A stretch of 64,000 nt of DNA, from NCBI GenBank assembly GCA_036311565.1, contig JAXJPR010000009.1, forward strand, positions 20,650 through 84,649, in the 5' to 3' direction. Below are positions 9,750 through 18,568 of the stretch, piece by piece (within the stretch, counting starts at the first letter, position 1; every line of letters starts with the position of its first letter). This stretch comes from Fimousia sp036311565. GTDB taxonomy: Bacteria > Bacillota > Clostridia > Lachnospirales > Lachnospiraceae. A program made the position numbers and the translations under genes. Below the pieces are notes generated by a model, which saw only the letters and a list, made by a program, of their open reading frames with translations, was not told the DNA's origin and ran no database searches.

Positions 9750-9771
9750 ATGATCATCTCCTTTGATTCAT

Positions 9772-10563
9772 TTAATTTCCTGTTTTCCCTTGCTGTCCTT
9801 TTATTCCTAAATATAAATATACTAATATAATTCCAAAATCAATAAAAATCCATGTCATAGAACTAAAAAATGAAATGGCAGCTGCATTTCCCATACTGTC
9901 AATAATTCCAACTGCTGTCCGGGCCATAACTGCAAAAATGAACATGTCTCGAAATGTTTCCTCTTTTCCCATCATTCTTCCGATACTTTTTCCACAGAAA
10001 GCAAAGATAACGCTTGAGAGTACATATCCAATCATCATAGAAATAAAGACAAAGACTAAAGCAATTGCAATTCCTACATAAAAGAATGGCTTCATATCTG
10101 CCAGATCCTCATTGGTAAATCTCCCTTTTCCTACATCCGCAAAATCTAATTCCATATTTTGCCCAGCCATTTCATTTTTAAGCAGCAGATTATTCTTGCT
10201 GACTAGAACTTCAAGCATCGAATTTTCATCCAAATCAGATTCTTTAAATTCTTTCACTTCATCATCTACTACGATGCGAATGCCATCTGTTTCAATTTCA
10301 ATTCTGTTATCAATTGAAAATTTTCCATCTTTGTATTCAAAATCCGGCAGCGTTTCCTTAATAAAATAATCAGCTCCTCCTATACTGGCAGAAAATCCCC
10401 ATAATGGCATGACATTCCCTAAAAAAGTAAGAAGGAACGATACCAGCATAATATAAAGTACCACGGTTCTTTTTCTTACTTTTAAAACATCCCGATATTC
10501 TCTCGGTTTCATCACTGCTGTCTGAAACATTTTGATAATACCGATTTTTTCTTCTCGTTTCAT
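9772..10563 (-). CDS. DUF1189-like membrane protein
   Basis: 263 residues. An N-terminal cytoplasmic segment with YRDVLKVRKRTVV leads to a helix at about 33-55, an extracellular region of about 100 residues rich in acidic residues, and three more hydrophobic helices between about 155 and 255. The architecture and the opening PREYRDV-like segment resemble DUF1189 family proteins of Firmicutes, whose function is not established. AGGAG that overlaps the DJ-1 stop serves as its ribosome site, so it is translationally linked to the upstream gene. Confidence 0.65.
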   Translation of the reverse strand: MKREEKIGIIKMFQTAVMKPREYRDVLKVRKRTVVLYIMLVSFLLTFLGNVMPLWGFSASIGGADYFIKETLPDFEYKDGKFSIDNRIEIETDGIRIVVDDEVKEFKESDLDENSMLEVLVSKNNLLLKNEMAGQNMELDFADVGKGRFTNEDLADMKPFFYVGIAIALVFVFISMMIGYVLSSVIFAFCGKSIGRMMGKEETFRDMFIFAVMARTAVGIIDSMGNAAAISFFSSMTWIFIDFGIILVYLYLGIKGQQGKTGN

Positions 10564-10572
10564 ATCAATCTC

Positions 10573-11115
10573 CTAATGCACAATACTTTCCAGCACATTA
10601 TCTGCTGTCTTTTTATCTTTTAATATTTCAATCATTTTTCCAGCAAATTCAATGGCAGTTCCTAAACCACGGCTGGTAATGATCTTCCCATCCACTGCCA
10701 CTTTATCATATACATAATTACTTTTTCCAAGAGCTTCTTCAAAACTTGGATAACTGGTCGCAGTCTTTCCATCTAACAGACCAAGTTCTGCAAAGACACT
10801 TGGTGCTGCGCAAATAGCGGCAATGTAACGATCTTCATGATAATTACTTAAAATCATAGATTCCACACCTTTGTGCTCTTTTAAATTCAATGTTCCAGGC
10901 ATTCCTCCCGGAAGCACGACCATATCTGCTTTTTCTTCTTTTATTTCATCAAATATAACATCTGCAATAACAGGAATCTTATGTGATCCCACCACCTGTT
11001 TTGTATCATTGATGGATACGGTTATCGTCTCAATCTGAGCACGTCTTAACAGATCAACGACCGTAAGTCCTTCGATTTCTTCAAAACCATCTGCTAAAAA
11101 TACAAAAACTTTCAT
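10573..11115 (-). CDS. DJ-1/PfpI family protein
   Basis: 180 residues of the class I glutamine-amidotransferase-like fold. The reactive cysteine is in the nucleophile elbow AAICAAPSVFAELGLL, the conserved Glu is in LADGFEEIE near residue 15, and ITSRGLGTAIEFAGKMIE is the C-terminal signature of the DJ-1 branch. Family members act as glyoxalases, deglycases or redox-sensitive chaperones; which applies is unknown. AGGAGG lies upstream of the start. First gene of a run with the DUF1189 protein and CobU. Confidence 0.88.
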   Translation of the reverse strand: MKVFVFLADGFEEIEGLTVVDLLRRAQIETITVSINDTKQVVGSHKIPVIADVIFDEIKEEKADMVVLPGGMPGTLNLKEHKGVESMILSNYHEDRYIAAICAAPSVFAELGLLDGKTATSYPSFEEALGKSNYVYDKVAVDGKIITSRGLGTAIEFAGKMIEILKDKKTADNVLESIVH

Positions 11116-11200
11116 TCTATATACCTCCTGTACGTATGATTCTTTCTTTCCTTTCTTATTATCCAGTCCCCTCTCTCACCTTTTGGGTAATAAGAACTGC

Positions 11201-11230
11201 TTGACAATTTTCTTGCCTAAGTTATATTAT
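11201..11230 (+). promoter_or_regulatory. Sigma-A promoter for the CYTH gene
   Basis: A consensus -35 TTGACA at 11201-11206 and a -10 TATTAT at 11225-11230 with an 18-bp spacer, 62 bases before the CYTH start. Confidence 0.75.
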
Positions 11231-11292
11231 ACTTCATGTAATTTACTTTTGGCAAGCAGGTTCCCATCCGCATACCAGAGAGGAGTGTAAAT

Positions 11293-11781
11293 ATGGAAAT
11301 TGAACGTAAATATTTATTAAAACGTCCACCCCGTCACCTGTCAGAATATAAGCATTCCATCATTCAGCAGGCATATTTGTGTACAGAACCAGTCATTCGC
11401 ATTCGTAAAAAAGATGATAATTACATTTTTACATATAAATCTGCCGGATTAATGGAACGAGAAGAATTAGAAGTTCCATTAACAAAAGAAAGCTATGAAC
11501 ATCTGTTAAAAAAATGCGATGGCAATATTATTTCTAAAATCCGTTATTATCTGCCCTTGGATTCAGGATTTTTGGCAGAAGTCGATGTATTCCAGCATGG
11601 TTTTGATGGCCTTGTAATCGCTGAAGTGGAATTTCCAGACCGTGAGGCAGCGAATCATTTTGTACCTCCAACATGGCTTTCCAATGATGTAACAGCGGAT
11701 GCAAGATTTCAAAACAGCAATTTATGTATGATGTCTGAAAGCGAACGCATCACTTTATTAAAAGAAATTTTACTTAACTGA
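11293..11781 (+). CDS. CYTH domain protein
   Basis: 162 residues. The N-terminal MEIERKYLL carries the ExExK motif (Glu2, Glu4, Lys6) that binds metal and triphosphate in the CYTH tunnel fold. Alternating charged residues of the later strands are visible in VIRIRKKDDNYIFTYKS and AEVDVFQHGFDGLVIAEVEF. Related proteins are class IV adenylate cyclases, thiamine triphosphatases or inorganic triphosphatases; the short single-domain form in Firmicutes is most often a triphosphatase, but this is inference. GAGAGGAG precedes the ATG and the gene has its own promoter. Confidence 0.88.
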   Translation: MEIERKYLLKRPPRHLSEYKHSIIQQAYLCTEPVIRIRKKDDNYIFTYKSAGLMEREELEVPLTKESYEHLLKKCDGNIISKIRYYLPLDSGFLAEVDVFQHGFDGLVIAEVEFPDREAANHFVPPTWLSNDVTADARFQNSNLCMMSESERITLLKEILLN

Positions 11782-11802
11782 TTTTATCAGACGATAAAAA
11801 AC

Positions 11803-11874
11803 CCAGTGTAAACTAAAAACCCCCAATAAATCAGATTTTATATCTGGCTTATCGAGGGCCATTTATTACACTGG
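11803..11874. terminator. Large branched bidirectional terminator
   Basis: Outer 9-bp arms CCAGTGTAA and TTACACTGG (11803-11811, 11866-11874) enclose an inner CAGAT / ATCTG hairpin. A runs lie on the left and T runs on the right, so it can end both the CYTH gene and the convergent cyclo-ligase gene, whose stop codon is in the right arm. Confidence 0.75.
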
Positions 11875-12444
11875 ATTTTTTATATGTAAAATTCCTTTTT
11901 GGCTAATGACCTGATCCATTGTAATATCAAGAGAAGTTACTGGCACATTTTTCTCCATAATTTCCTCAAAACATACAATTGCTTTTATCATCTTAGTTCC
12001 GGACAGATACCGGTCATAATATCCTGCTCCATGTCCCATTCGATTTCCATATTTGTCACAAGTTACACATGGTATGATTCCATACGTCAATTCTTCTTTT
12101 TTCATAACTTCTGTTTCTTTTTTGGGCTCTAAGATTCCATAGGCACCTGGCTGCAGATCGTCCATAGAATGAATGTTTCGTACTTCCATAACTCCTTTTT
12201 GAATACAGAGAGGGACTCCAACTTTTTTTCCTTTTTTAAGAGCATCTTTTAAAATCTCATATGTCTCAACTTCTTTACCAAAACTAACATAACAAAAAAT
12301 TGTTTCTGCTTCTTTATATTCTCTGCTCTTTATCACATGATTTTGAATCATGGAACTTTCTCTTGTAATCCACTCCTTAGAATAAGAAGACAGTTTTTGA
12401 GAAACTATTTTCCGTATCATCTGCTTTTCTTCTTTTATACCCAT
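11866..12444 (-). CDS. 5-formyltetrahydrofolate cyclo-ligase
   Basis: 192 residues. The enzyme converts 5-formyl-THF to 5,10-methenyl-THF using ATP. The signature GHGAGYYDRYL, which binds the nucleotide phosphate, is near residue 140, and the N-terminal basic KQMIRKIVSQKL and central TYGIIPCVTCDKYGNRMG fit the family. The start is 17 bases after ung, with GAAAGGA upstream, so the two genes are probably co-transcribed. Confidence 0.9.
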   Translation of the reverse strand: MGIKEEKQMIRKIVSQKLSSYSKEWITRESSMIQNHVIKSREYKEAETIFCYVSFGKEVETYEILKDALKKGKKVGVPLCIQKGVMEVRNIHSMDDLQPGAYGILEPKKETEVMKKEELTYGIIPCVTCDKYGNRMGHGAGYYDRYLSGTKMIKAIVCFEEIMEKNVPVTSLDITMDQVISQKGILHIKNPV

Positions 12445-12461
12445 ACTAATGGATTCCTTTC

Positions 12462-13136
12462 TTAGATATTCTCAATTTGCCAGTCAATTGGTTCCACTCC
12501 ATGTTCTTCTAAAAAAGCATTGGTCTGGCTAAAAGGTTTACTTCCAAAAAATCCCCGATACGCAGACAGTGGACTTGGATGTGGTGCTTTTAAAATCAGA
12601 TGATGGGGATTTGTCAGCATCTTTTCCTTCATCTGTGCCGGTCTTCCCCATAAAATAAACACAATTGCCCGATCTTGTTCATTTAAGATCCGAATTGCAG
12701 CATCCGTAAATTCTTCCCAGCCGATTCCACGATGAGAATTTGCCTGGTGAGCACGAACTGTCAATACGGTATTCAGCATTAAGACCCCTTGCTGTGCCCA
12801 TTTATTTAAATAACCATGATTCGGGATATAACATCCTAAATCATCATGCAATTCCTGATAAATATTTACCAGCGATGGCGGCGGAGTCACTGGGGGTTTT
12901 ACGGAGAAGCAAAGTCCATGTGCCTGTCCATCATTATGATAAGGATCCTGTCCTAAAATTACGGCCTTTACATTCTTTAAAGGAGTCAGATGAAACGCAT
13001 TGAATATATCATCTGCTGGAGGAAATACCTGGTGAGTCCGATACTCCTCATTTACTTTTAAATATAATTCTTTATAATAAGGCTTTTTATATTCTGGCTG
13101 TAAATATTTTGCCCAGTCGTTACTAATTGGCGGCAT
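12462..13136 (-). CDS. ung: Uracil-DNA glycosylase, family 1
   Basis: 224 residues from the ATG at 13136, which has AAAGGAGG seven bases upstream; an ATG eight codons earlier lies before that site and was rejected. The catalytic water-activating motif GQDPYHNDGQAHGLCFS and the leucine/His loop HPSPLSAYRGF are both intact. It removes uracil from DNA at the start of base excision repair. Downstream gene is the folate cyclo-ligase. Confidence 0.96.
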   Translation of the reverse strand: MPPISNDWAKYLQPEYKKPYYKELYLKVNEEYRTHQVFPPADDIFNAFHLTPLKNVKAVILGQDPYHNDGQAHGLCFSVKPPVTPPPSLVNIYQELHDDLGCYIPNHGYLNKWAQQGVLMLNTVLTVRAHQANSHRGIGWEEFTDAAIRILNEQDRAIVFILWGRPAQMKEKMLTNPHHLILKAPHPSPLSAYRGFFGSKPFSQTNAFLEEHGVEPIDWQIENI

Positions 13137-13190
13137 ATAGTTTCCTCCTTTGTCTATCATATCCTTCTTTTATTAAGGGTATTATAACAC

Positions 13191-13229
13191 GAAGGTACTG
13201 ATTTGAATACCTTTCAAATCAGTACCTTC
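13191..13229 (-). terminator. 16-bp perfect hairpin after clpB
   Basis: Arms GAAGGTACTGATTTGA and its exact complement (13191-13206, 13214-13229) enclose seven bases. On the minus strand it begins six bases after the clpB stop but has only a weak T tract (GTGTTATAAT) after it; TATAAT there could also be the -10 of an ung promoter. Confidence 0.65.
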
Positions 13230-13235
13230 TGTTTG

Positions 13236-15821
13236 TTATTCTTTACATCTTGCCGTCAATTTTCCATTTTCTACATCGATTAAAATCGTATCTTCTGCCC
13301 GCACGCCATCTCCTAAAATAAGTCTTGCAGCCAGTGTTTCCACATTCTTTTGTAAATATCGTTTTAGTGGCCTTGCTCCATACATTGGTTCATATCCATG
13401 ATCAGCCACATATTCTTTTGCATCCTTTGTAAGTTCCACTGATAACTGCTTATCTTCCAGTCTGCAATTCAAATCTTTAACAAGTAGGTCAATGATATTC
13501 GTAATATTATCTTTGGTCAATGGCTTAAATAAAATGGTTTCGTCAAGTCGATTCAAGAATTCTGGTCGGAAATGATTTCTTAAATCATTCATTACCATGG
13601 TTTTTGCCTCTTCACTAATCTCTCCCTGTTCATTGATACCATCCAGCAAATAAGCGGAACCAATATTAGAAGTCATAATGATGATGGTATTTTTAAAATC
13701 AACGGTCTTTCCCTGAGAATCTGTAACACGTCCGTCGTCTAATACCTGAAGAAGTACATTAAATACATCCGGATGGGCCTTTTCTATTTCATCAAAAAGA
13801 ACAACGGAATAAGGTTTTCTTCGGACCGCCTCTGTCAACTGTCCGCCTTCTTCATATCCTACATATCCCGGAGGTGCTCCGATTAATCTGGATACGGAAT
13901 ATTTTTCCATATACTCACTCATATCAATACGGACAATATTATTTTCATTGTCAAATAAACTTTCTGCAAGTGCCTTTGCCAGTTCTGTTTTCCCAACCCC
14001 TGTTGGTCCAAGGAATAAGAAAGAACCGATTGGTTTACTTGGATCTTTGATTCCTGCTTTTGAACGAATAATGGCTTCTGTCACTAAATCAACACCTTCA
14101 TTTTGTCCAATGACTCTTTGATGAAGTACCTGATCTAGATTGAGCACTTTATTTCGCTCACTCTCCGTTAATTTTGCCACCGGAATTCCAGTCCATCTTG
14201 AGATGATTTTAGCAATTTCTTCATCTGTTACCCGTTCTCGTACCATAGAACGGTCTTCTTTTTTCACTTTTTCTTCTTCCAATTCTAATTGTTTTTTGAG
14301 GGTTGGAAGTTTGCCATATTGCAGTTCTGCTGCCCGATTCAAATCATAATTACGCTGTGCAATCTGAATTTCACTATTGATTGCTTCAATTTCTTCTCTT
14401 AATTTCTGTACTTTTTCTACTGATGCTTTTTCATTATTCCAGGTAGCCATACGGGAATTAAAATCATCTTTCATTTCCGCCAGCTCTTTTTGAATATTTT
14501 CCAGACGATCTTTGCTTAATTGATCGTCTTCTTTTTTCAATGCCGCTTCTTCAATTTCCAGCTGCATAATCTTCCTCTGAATTTCATCCAATTCAGTTGG
14601 TAAAGAATTCATCTCTGTTTTAATCAATGCACATGCTTCATCTACCAGGTCAATGGCTTTATCTGGTAAGAAACGATCAGAAATATAGCGGTTAGACAAA
14701 GTTGCTGCTGCCACTAAAGAACTGTCTGTAATCTTTACTCCATGATACACTTCATATCGTTCTTTAATTCCACGAAGAATGGAAATGGTATCTTCTACCG
14801 TTGGTTCATCTACTGTAACTGGCTGAAAACGTCGTTCTAATGCCTGATCTTTTTCAATATACATACGATATTCATCTAAAGTTGTGGCACCGATACAATG
14901 CAGTTCTCCTCTTGCCAACATCGGCTTTAACATATTACCAGCATCCATAGCGCCATCTGTCTTTCCTGCACCAACAATAGTATGCAGTTCATCGATAAAT
15001 AAGATGATCTGCCCATCGCTCTGCTTTACTTCTTCTAAAACTGCCTTTAATCGCTCCTCAAATTCACCACGGTATTTTGCACCTGCAACTAAGGAACCCA
15101 TATCCAATGCAAAAATCTTTTTATCTTTTAATTGTTCAGGTACATCTCCACGTACAATTCTCTGTGCAAGACCTTCTACTACTGCAGTTTTCCCAACACC
15201 CGGTTCCCCGATCAATACTGGATTATTCTTGGATTTACGAGAAAGAATACGAATCACATTACGGATCTCACTATCACGTCCGATTACCGGATCTAGTTTT
15301 TGTTCCCTTGCTCGTTCTACCAGATCATAACCATACTTTTCTAGTGTTTCATAAGTTGCTTCCGGATTATCATTGGTTACTTTCTGGTTGCCGCGCACTT
15401 CCTGAAGTGCTGTTAAAAACCGTTCTCTTGTAATACCATAACCTCTGAACAATTCTTTGATTGATTTACTTGGATGTTTCAACAGGCTTAAGAATAAATG
15501 TTCCACAGAAACATATTCATCTCCCATGGCCTTCATTTCATCTTCAGCACTAATTAAAACTTTGTTCAGATCATTGCTGACATAGACCTGCCCCCCGGAA
15601 ACTTTCGGACATTTTCCAAGCATTTGCTGTACCTGGGATAAAAATGACTCTTTATTAATTTCCATCTTATCCAGCAGTTTTAAAATTAAGCTGTCTTCAA
15701 TGGTCAAAATGCTATATAAAAAATGTTCCTGCGTAATTTCCTGATTTCCATACTCGTATGCCAGCTTTTCACATCGTTGGATGGTTTCCATAGACTTGGT
15801 CGTGAATTTATTAATATTCAT
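13236..15821 (-). CDS. clpB: ATP-dependent disaggregase ClpB
   Basis: 861 residues, full length. N-terminal Clp_N repeats (about 1-145), first AAA+ module with Walker A GEPGVGKT near 200 and LFIDELHT, the coiled-coil middle domain at about 400-530 that only ClpB has among Clp ATPases here, then the second module with GPTGVGKT near 600 and the C-terminal domain ending near 861. It pulls proteins out of aggregates with DnaK. The promoter upstream is sigma-A-like; I saw no CIRCE repeat and no CtsR heptad in the leader. Confidence 0.97.
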   Translation of the reverse strand: MNINKFTTKSMETIQRCEKLAYEYGNQEITQEHFLYSILTIEDSLILKLLDKMEINKESFLSQVQQMLGKCPKVSGGQVYVSNDLNKVLISAEDEMKAMGDEYVSVEHLFLSLLKHPSKSIKELFRGYGITRERFLTALQEVRGNQKVTNDNPEATYETLEKYGYDLVERAREQKLDPVIGRDSEIRNVIRILSRKSKNNPVLIGEPGVGKTAVVEGLAQRIVRGDVPEQLKDKKIFALDMGSLVAGAKYRGEFEERLKAVLEEVKQSDGQIILFIDELHTIVGAGKTDGAMDAGNMLKPMLARGELHCIGATTLDEYRMYIEKDQALERRFQPVTVDEPTVEDTISILRGIKERYEVYHGVKITDSSLVAAATLSNRYISDRFLPDKAIDLVDEACALIKTEMNSLPTELDEIQRKIMQLEIEEAALKKEDDQLSKDRLENIQKELAEMKDDFNSRMATWNNEKASVEKVQKLREEIEAINSEIQIAQRNYDLNRAAELQYGKLPTLKKQLELEEEKVKKEDRSMVRERVTDEEIAKIISRWTGIPVAKLTESERNKVLNLDQVLHQRVIGQNEGVDLVTEAIIRSKAGIKDPSKPIGSFLFLGPTGVGKTELAKALAESLFDNENNIVRIDMSEYMEKYSVSRLIGAPPGYVGYEEGGQLTEAVRRKPYSVVLFDEIEKAHPDVFNVLLQVLDDGRVTDSQGKTVDFKNTIIIMTSNIGSAYLLDGINEQGEISEEAKTMVMNDLRNHFRPEFLNRLDETILFKPLTKDNITNIIDLLVKDLNCRLEDKQLSVELTKDAKEYVADHGYEPMYGARPLKRYLQKNVETLAARLILGDGVRAEDTILIDVENGKLTARCKE

Positions 15822-15861
15822 AAACTCTCCTCCTTTTTAGGCATTTATCTGTTCTATAACT

Positions 15862-15889
15862 ACTATAACACTATTTTGTAAAAATGCAA
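15862..15889 (-). promoter_or_regulatory. Sigma-A-like promoter of clpB
   Basis: On the minus strand TTGCAT, 16-bp spacer, TATAGT, ending about 40 bases before the clpB start. No heat-shock operator was recognised next to it. Confidence 0.65.
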
Positions 15890-15900
15890 GAGGGAAAATG

Positions 15901-15937
15901 AAAAAAAGGACACATTGTCAAGATTCCAATGTGTCCT
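15901..15937 (-). terminator. Rho-independent terminator of hydrolase gene
   Basis: 11-bp stem AGGACACATTG / CAATGTGTCCT followed on the minus strand by at least six T. It lies just past the stop of the alpha/beta hydrolase. Confidence 0.9.
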
Positions 15938-15942
15938 GCTCA

Positions 15943-16863
15943 TTATTCCCATCTTTTTAATAAGGTAACAATATCTTTATATACTTGTTCTTTGTCATCT
16001 TCATGAAAAATCTCATGGCGCATATCTGGATATAATTTTGCCTTTGTATTTCGATAGCCCATCTGTCTCATAAACCGCACCGCATCTTCGAATGCCTCTC
16101 TGGTGTTCATACATGGATCCTTGGCTCCAGATAAGAAAAACACCGGTAACGAAGGATTTTTCAGATTCCATCCCTTTTTGCTATAAGTTTCTTTTACAAG
16201 CAGAAATAAATTCAAAAATCCATTTAACGTAAAAATAAATCCGCATTTTTCATCTGCATCATAATCTTTTACATTTTCTCTATTTTCAGAAATCCAGTCA
16301 TTCGGTGAAAATTCTGGATTAAATCCACGATTATATGCTCCAAAAGCGATTTTCTGGAACAAATCTCCTCTGGCATGGTCATCTTTTATTTTTATCATGA
16401 TTTTACACAATAAAATAGCAAGACCAGCCAAAACATTATTGCTTGGACTTCCACAGACAATCAAACCATTGATTTCGTTGTCATATTTTTTTACATAACA
16501 ACGGGCAATCAACGATCCCATACTGTGTCCAAATAAATAATTTGGAAGCTCTGGATAACGCTTTTTTACCCATTGGGTTACCTGATGAACATCTTCTACA
16601 ATTGCTTCTTTACCATCTGCATAAAAATATCCATAATCTTCTTTTGAGCGAATACTGCCTCCATGTCCTCTATGATCATGTATGACACAGACATACCCTT
16701 GATCACATAAATATTCCATCAATGACAGATAGCGTTCCTTATGCTCTGCCATTCCATGGACCAACTGTACAATTCCAACTGGTTTTTGCTCTGGAATCGC
16801 TAAAATTGTATCAATCCCCAATCCATCCATGTGAGATGTTATTTCATATTGCTGCACCTGCAT
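15943..16863 (-). CDS. Alpha/beta hydrolase, monoacylglycerol-lipase-like
   Basis: About 306 residues from the ATG at 16863. The open frame extends 24 codons further but that part overlaps the citrate synthase end and reads as low-complexity (MQMLQHHRN..., RRQVQRMQ), so I prefer the later start although its ribosome site is weak. Motifs: oxyanion strand VQLVHGMAEHKERY, nucleophile elbow GHSMGS, acid in SGAKDPC, and His in MRHEIFHE. It matches the Hydrolase_4 (lysophospholipase/monoglyceride lipase) family. The start codon lies 23 bases past the gltA stop, so it is probably in the same transcript. Confidence 0.85.
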   Translation of the reverse strand: MQVQQYEITSHMDGLGIDTILAIPEQKPVGIVQLVHGMAEHKERYLSLMEYLCDQGYVCVIHDHRGHGGSIRSKEDYGYFYADGKEAIVEDVHQVTQWVKKRYPELPNYLFGHSMGSLIARCYVKKYDNEINGLIVCGSPSNNVLAGLAILLCKIMIKIKDDHARGDLFQKIAFGAYNRGFNPEFSPNDWISENRENVKDYDADEKCGFIFTLNGFLNLFLLVKETYSKKGWNLKNPSLPVFFLSGAKDPCMNTREAFEDAVRFMRQMGYRNTKAKLYPDMRHEIFHEDDKEQVYKDIVTLLKRWE

Positions 16864-16885
16864 TCTCTGCACCTGCCTTCTCTGC

Positions 16886-18253
16886 TTATCTATTATTGAT
16901 CGGTACATATTCCTGTGGTGTTGCAACATTTGCATATGCAGGACGAATGATTTTTCCTCCGCTCACTAATTCTTCCAGACGATGTGCACTCCATCCAGAA
17001 ATTCTTGCAATTGCAAAAATTGGTGTATATAACTGCTCTGGAAGTCCCAACATGCGATATACAAAACCACTATAGAAGTCCACATTTGCACTAACTTCTC
17101 TTGCAGACTGTCTTTTCTTTTTAATTTCTTCCGGTGCGATTTTTTCAACTAAAGAATATAATGCATATTCTTCCTGACAACCTTTTTCATCTGCCAGTTT
17201 TTTTACAAATCCCTCTAATGCTTTTGCACGAGGATCAGAAATAGAATAAATCGCATGACCCATTCCATAAATTAATCCTGCACCATCAAATGCTTCTTTA
17301 TTCAAAATTTTATTTAAATAAGCACGAATTTCTTCTTCATCTGTCCAATCCTTAATATGTTCTTTAATATCATCGAACATCTGTATTACTTTAATATTAG
17401 CTCCTCCGTGTTTTGGTCCACGAAGAGATGCAATCGCTGCCGCAACTGCAGAATATGTATCTGTTCCAGAAGAAGTAACAACATGTGTAGTAAATGTAGA
17501 GTTATTTCCACCACCATGTTCTGCATGAAGTACCAGACATAAGTCTAAAATTCTGGCTTCCAATTCCGTATATTTATTATCCGGTCTTAATAAATATAAG
17601 ATATTTTCCGCTGTAGATAAATGTTCCTGTGGCTTATGGATAAATAAACTTTTTCCATCATGATAATGAGCATATGCCTGGTATCCATAAATCGCGAGTA
17701 CCGGAAATAAGGCAATTAACTGCAGACTCTGACGGAGTACATTAGGAACTGATGTATCACTGGCATAATCATCATAAGAAAATAATGTCAGTACACTTCG
17801 TGCCAATGTATTCATCATATCACGGCTAGGTGCTTTCATAATAATATCCCTTACAAAGTTTGTTGGAAGCTGGCGATATTCTGCCAATAAATTATTTAAC
17901 TGATCTAATTCCTGTTTATTTGGCAGTTCTCCAAACAAAAGAAGGTATGTAATTTCTTCAAATCCAAATCTTTTTTCATTGACAAATCCATTTACTAAAT
18001 CTTCAATATTAATTCCGCGATAATATAATCTACCTTCACAAGGAATCATAGATCTATCTTCAATTACATAAGATACTACTTTAGAAATCTCTGTTAATCC
18101 AACTAATACCCCTTCTCCTGTGTCTTCACGAAGACCTCTTTTTACTGCATATCTTTTAAATAATGCAGGATCAATTCCTCTGGAGCATTTTTCAGATAAT
18201 TCACGAATTTCTGGTGTAACCTCTGAAAATTTATTTGGCATTTCTTTTAGCAT
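16886..18253 (-). CDS. gltA: Citrate synthase (Si type)
   Basis: 455 residues from the ATG at 18253, which has AAAGGAAG upstream; an upstream ATG at 18337 would add 28 unlikely residues and start inside the leader hairpins. Catalytic segments are HAEHGGGNNSTF with the active-site His, the GPKHGGAN loop with the second His, and GMGHAIYSISDPRA. It condenses oxaloacetate and acetyl-CoA, the entry to 2-oxoglutarate and glutamate. No other TCA gene adjoins it. It lies behind a consensus promoter and an attenuator-like leader, described separately. Confidence 0.95.
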   Translation of the reverse strand: MLKEMPNKFSEVTPEIRELSEKCSRGIDPALFKRYAVKRGLREDTGEGVLVGLTEISKVVSYVIEDRSMIPCEGRLYYRGINIEDLVNGFVNEKRFGFEEITYLLLFGELPNKQELDQLNNLLAEYRQLPTNFVRDIIMKAPSRDMMNTLARSVLTLFSYDDYASDTSVPNVLRQSLQLIALFPVLAIYGYQAYAHYHDGKSLFIHKPQEHLSTAENILYLLRPDNKYTELEARILDLCLVLHAEHGGGNNSTFTTHVVTSSGTDTYSAVAAAIASLRGPKHGGANIKVIQMFDDIKEHIKDWTDEEEIRAYLNKILNKEAFDGAGLIYGMGHAIYSISDPRAKALEGFVKKLADEKGCQEEYALYSLVEKIAPEEIKKKRQSAREVSANVDFYSGFVYRMLGLPEQLYTPIFAIARISGWSAHRLEELVSGGKIIRPAYANVATPQEYVPINNR

Positions 18254-18309
18254 AATTGCTTCTTCCTTTCTATAATAAACCATTCTGTTTTTATCTCCGA
18301 AACCGTTCC

Positions 18310-18371
18310 ATGAAGGATTTTCATTCTTATCCTTCATCCTCGGTCAAAAAAATGAAGGTCTCCTGACCTTC
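18310..18371 (-). promoter_or_regulatory. Attenuator-like leader of citrate synthase: alternative hairpins and terminator
   Basis: Read on the minus strand, segment 1 GAAGGTC (18371-18365) pairs with segment 2 GACCTTC (18360-18354) and is followed by seven T (18352-18346), an intrinsic terminator upstream of the gltA start. The 3' arm extended as CCTTCAT can pair instead with segment 3 ATGAAGG (18337-18331), and segment 3 as ATGAAGGAT can pair with segment 4 ATCCTTCAT (18318-18310) over nine bases. These mutually exclusive pairings are the arrangement of a transcription attenuator. What is sensed is inference; see the leader peptide. Confidence 0.65.
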
Positions 18372-18377
18372 TGTCAT
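18327..18377 (-). CDS. Putative 16-residue glutamate-rich leader peptide of gltA
   Basis: ATG at 18377 to TAA at 18329-18327 encodes MTEGQETFIFLTEDEG, with four Glu, one Gln and one Asp. Its codons run across the terminator hairpin and end within segment 3 of the leader, so ribosome position could choose between the hairpins. A weak GAGAAG lies about eight bases upstream. It begins about 40 bases after the predicted transcription start. A regulatory role is inference; nothing shows that it is translated. Confidence 0.4.
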   Translation of the reverse strand: MTEGQETFIFLTEDEG

Positions 18378-18420
18378 GATTGATCTTCTCAAATTTTAAA
18401 ACACATAAAATTCCCTGTTT

Positions 18421-18449
18421 ATTATATCAAACAACGTCCTCTTTGTCAA
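18421..18449 (-). promoter_or_regulatory. Consensus sigma-A promoter of gltA
   Basis: TTGACA, 17-bp spacer, TATAAT on the minus strand: a perfect match to consensus. It puts the transcription start about 45 bases before the leader terminator and about 160 bases before the gltA start. Confidence 0.88.
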
Positions 18450-18494
18450 CGCCAGCCAATATCTACAAAAATATTACGGAAATATGAAATAATA

Positions 18495-18523
18495 TTGTAA
18501 TTTCCATTAAATAAAGTTATAAT
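18495..18523 (+). promoter_or_regulatory. Promoter of the GH73 glucosaminidase
   Basis: TTGTAA, 17-bp spacer, TATAAT on the plus strand, 45 bases before the start codon and divergent from the gltA promoter. Confidence 0.7.
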
Positions 18524-18568
18524 TTAATTTAGAAATTATTTTAAATAACATAGAAAGAGAGGATTTAC

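Noticed and set aside
15822..15900. CIRCE or CtsR operator upstream of clpB
   Set aside because: Neither the CIRCE inverted repeat nor the direct heptad of CtsR is present.
18254..18337. N-terminal extension of citrate synthase
   Set aside because: The extra 28 codons start inside the leader hairpins, while the ATG at 18253 has a good ribosome site.
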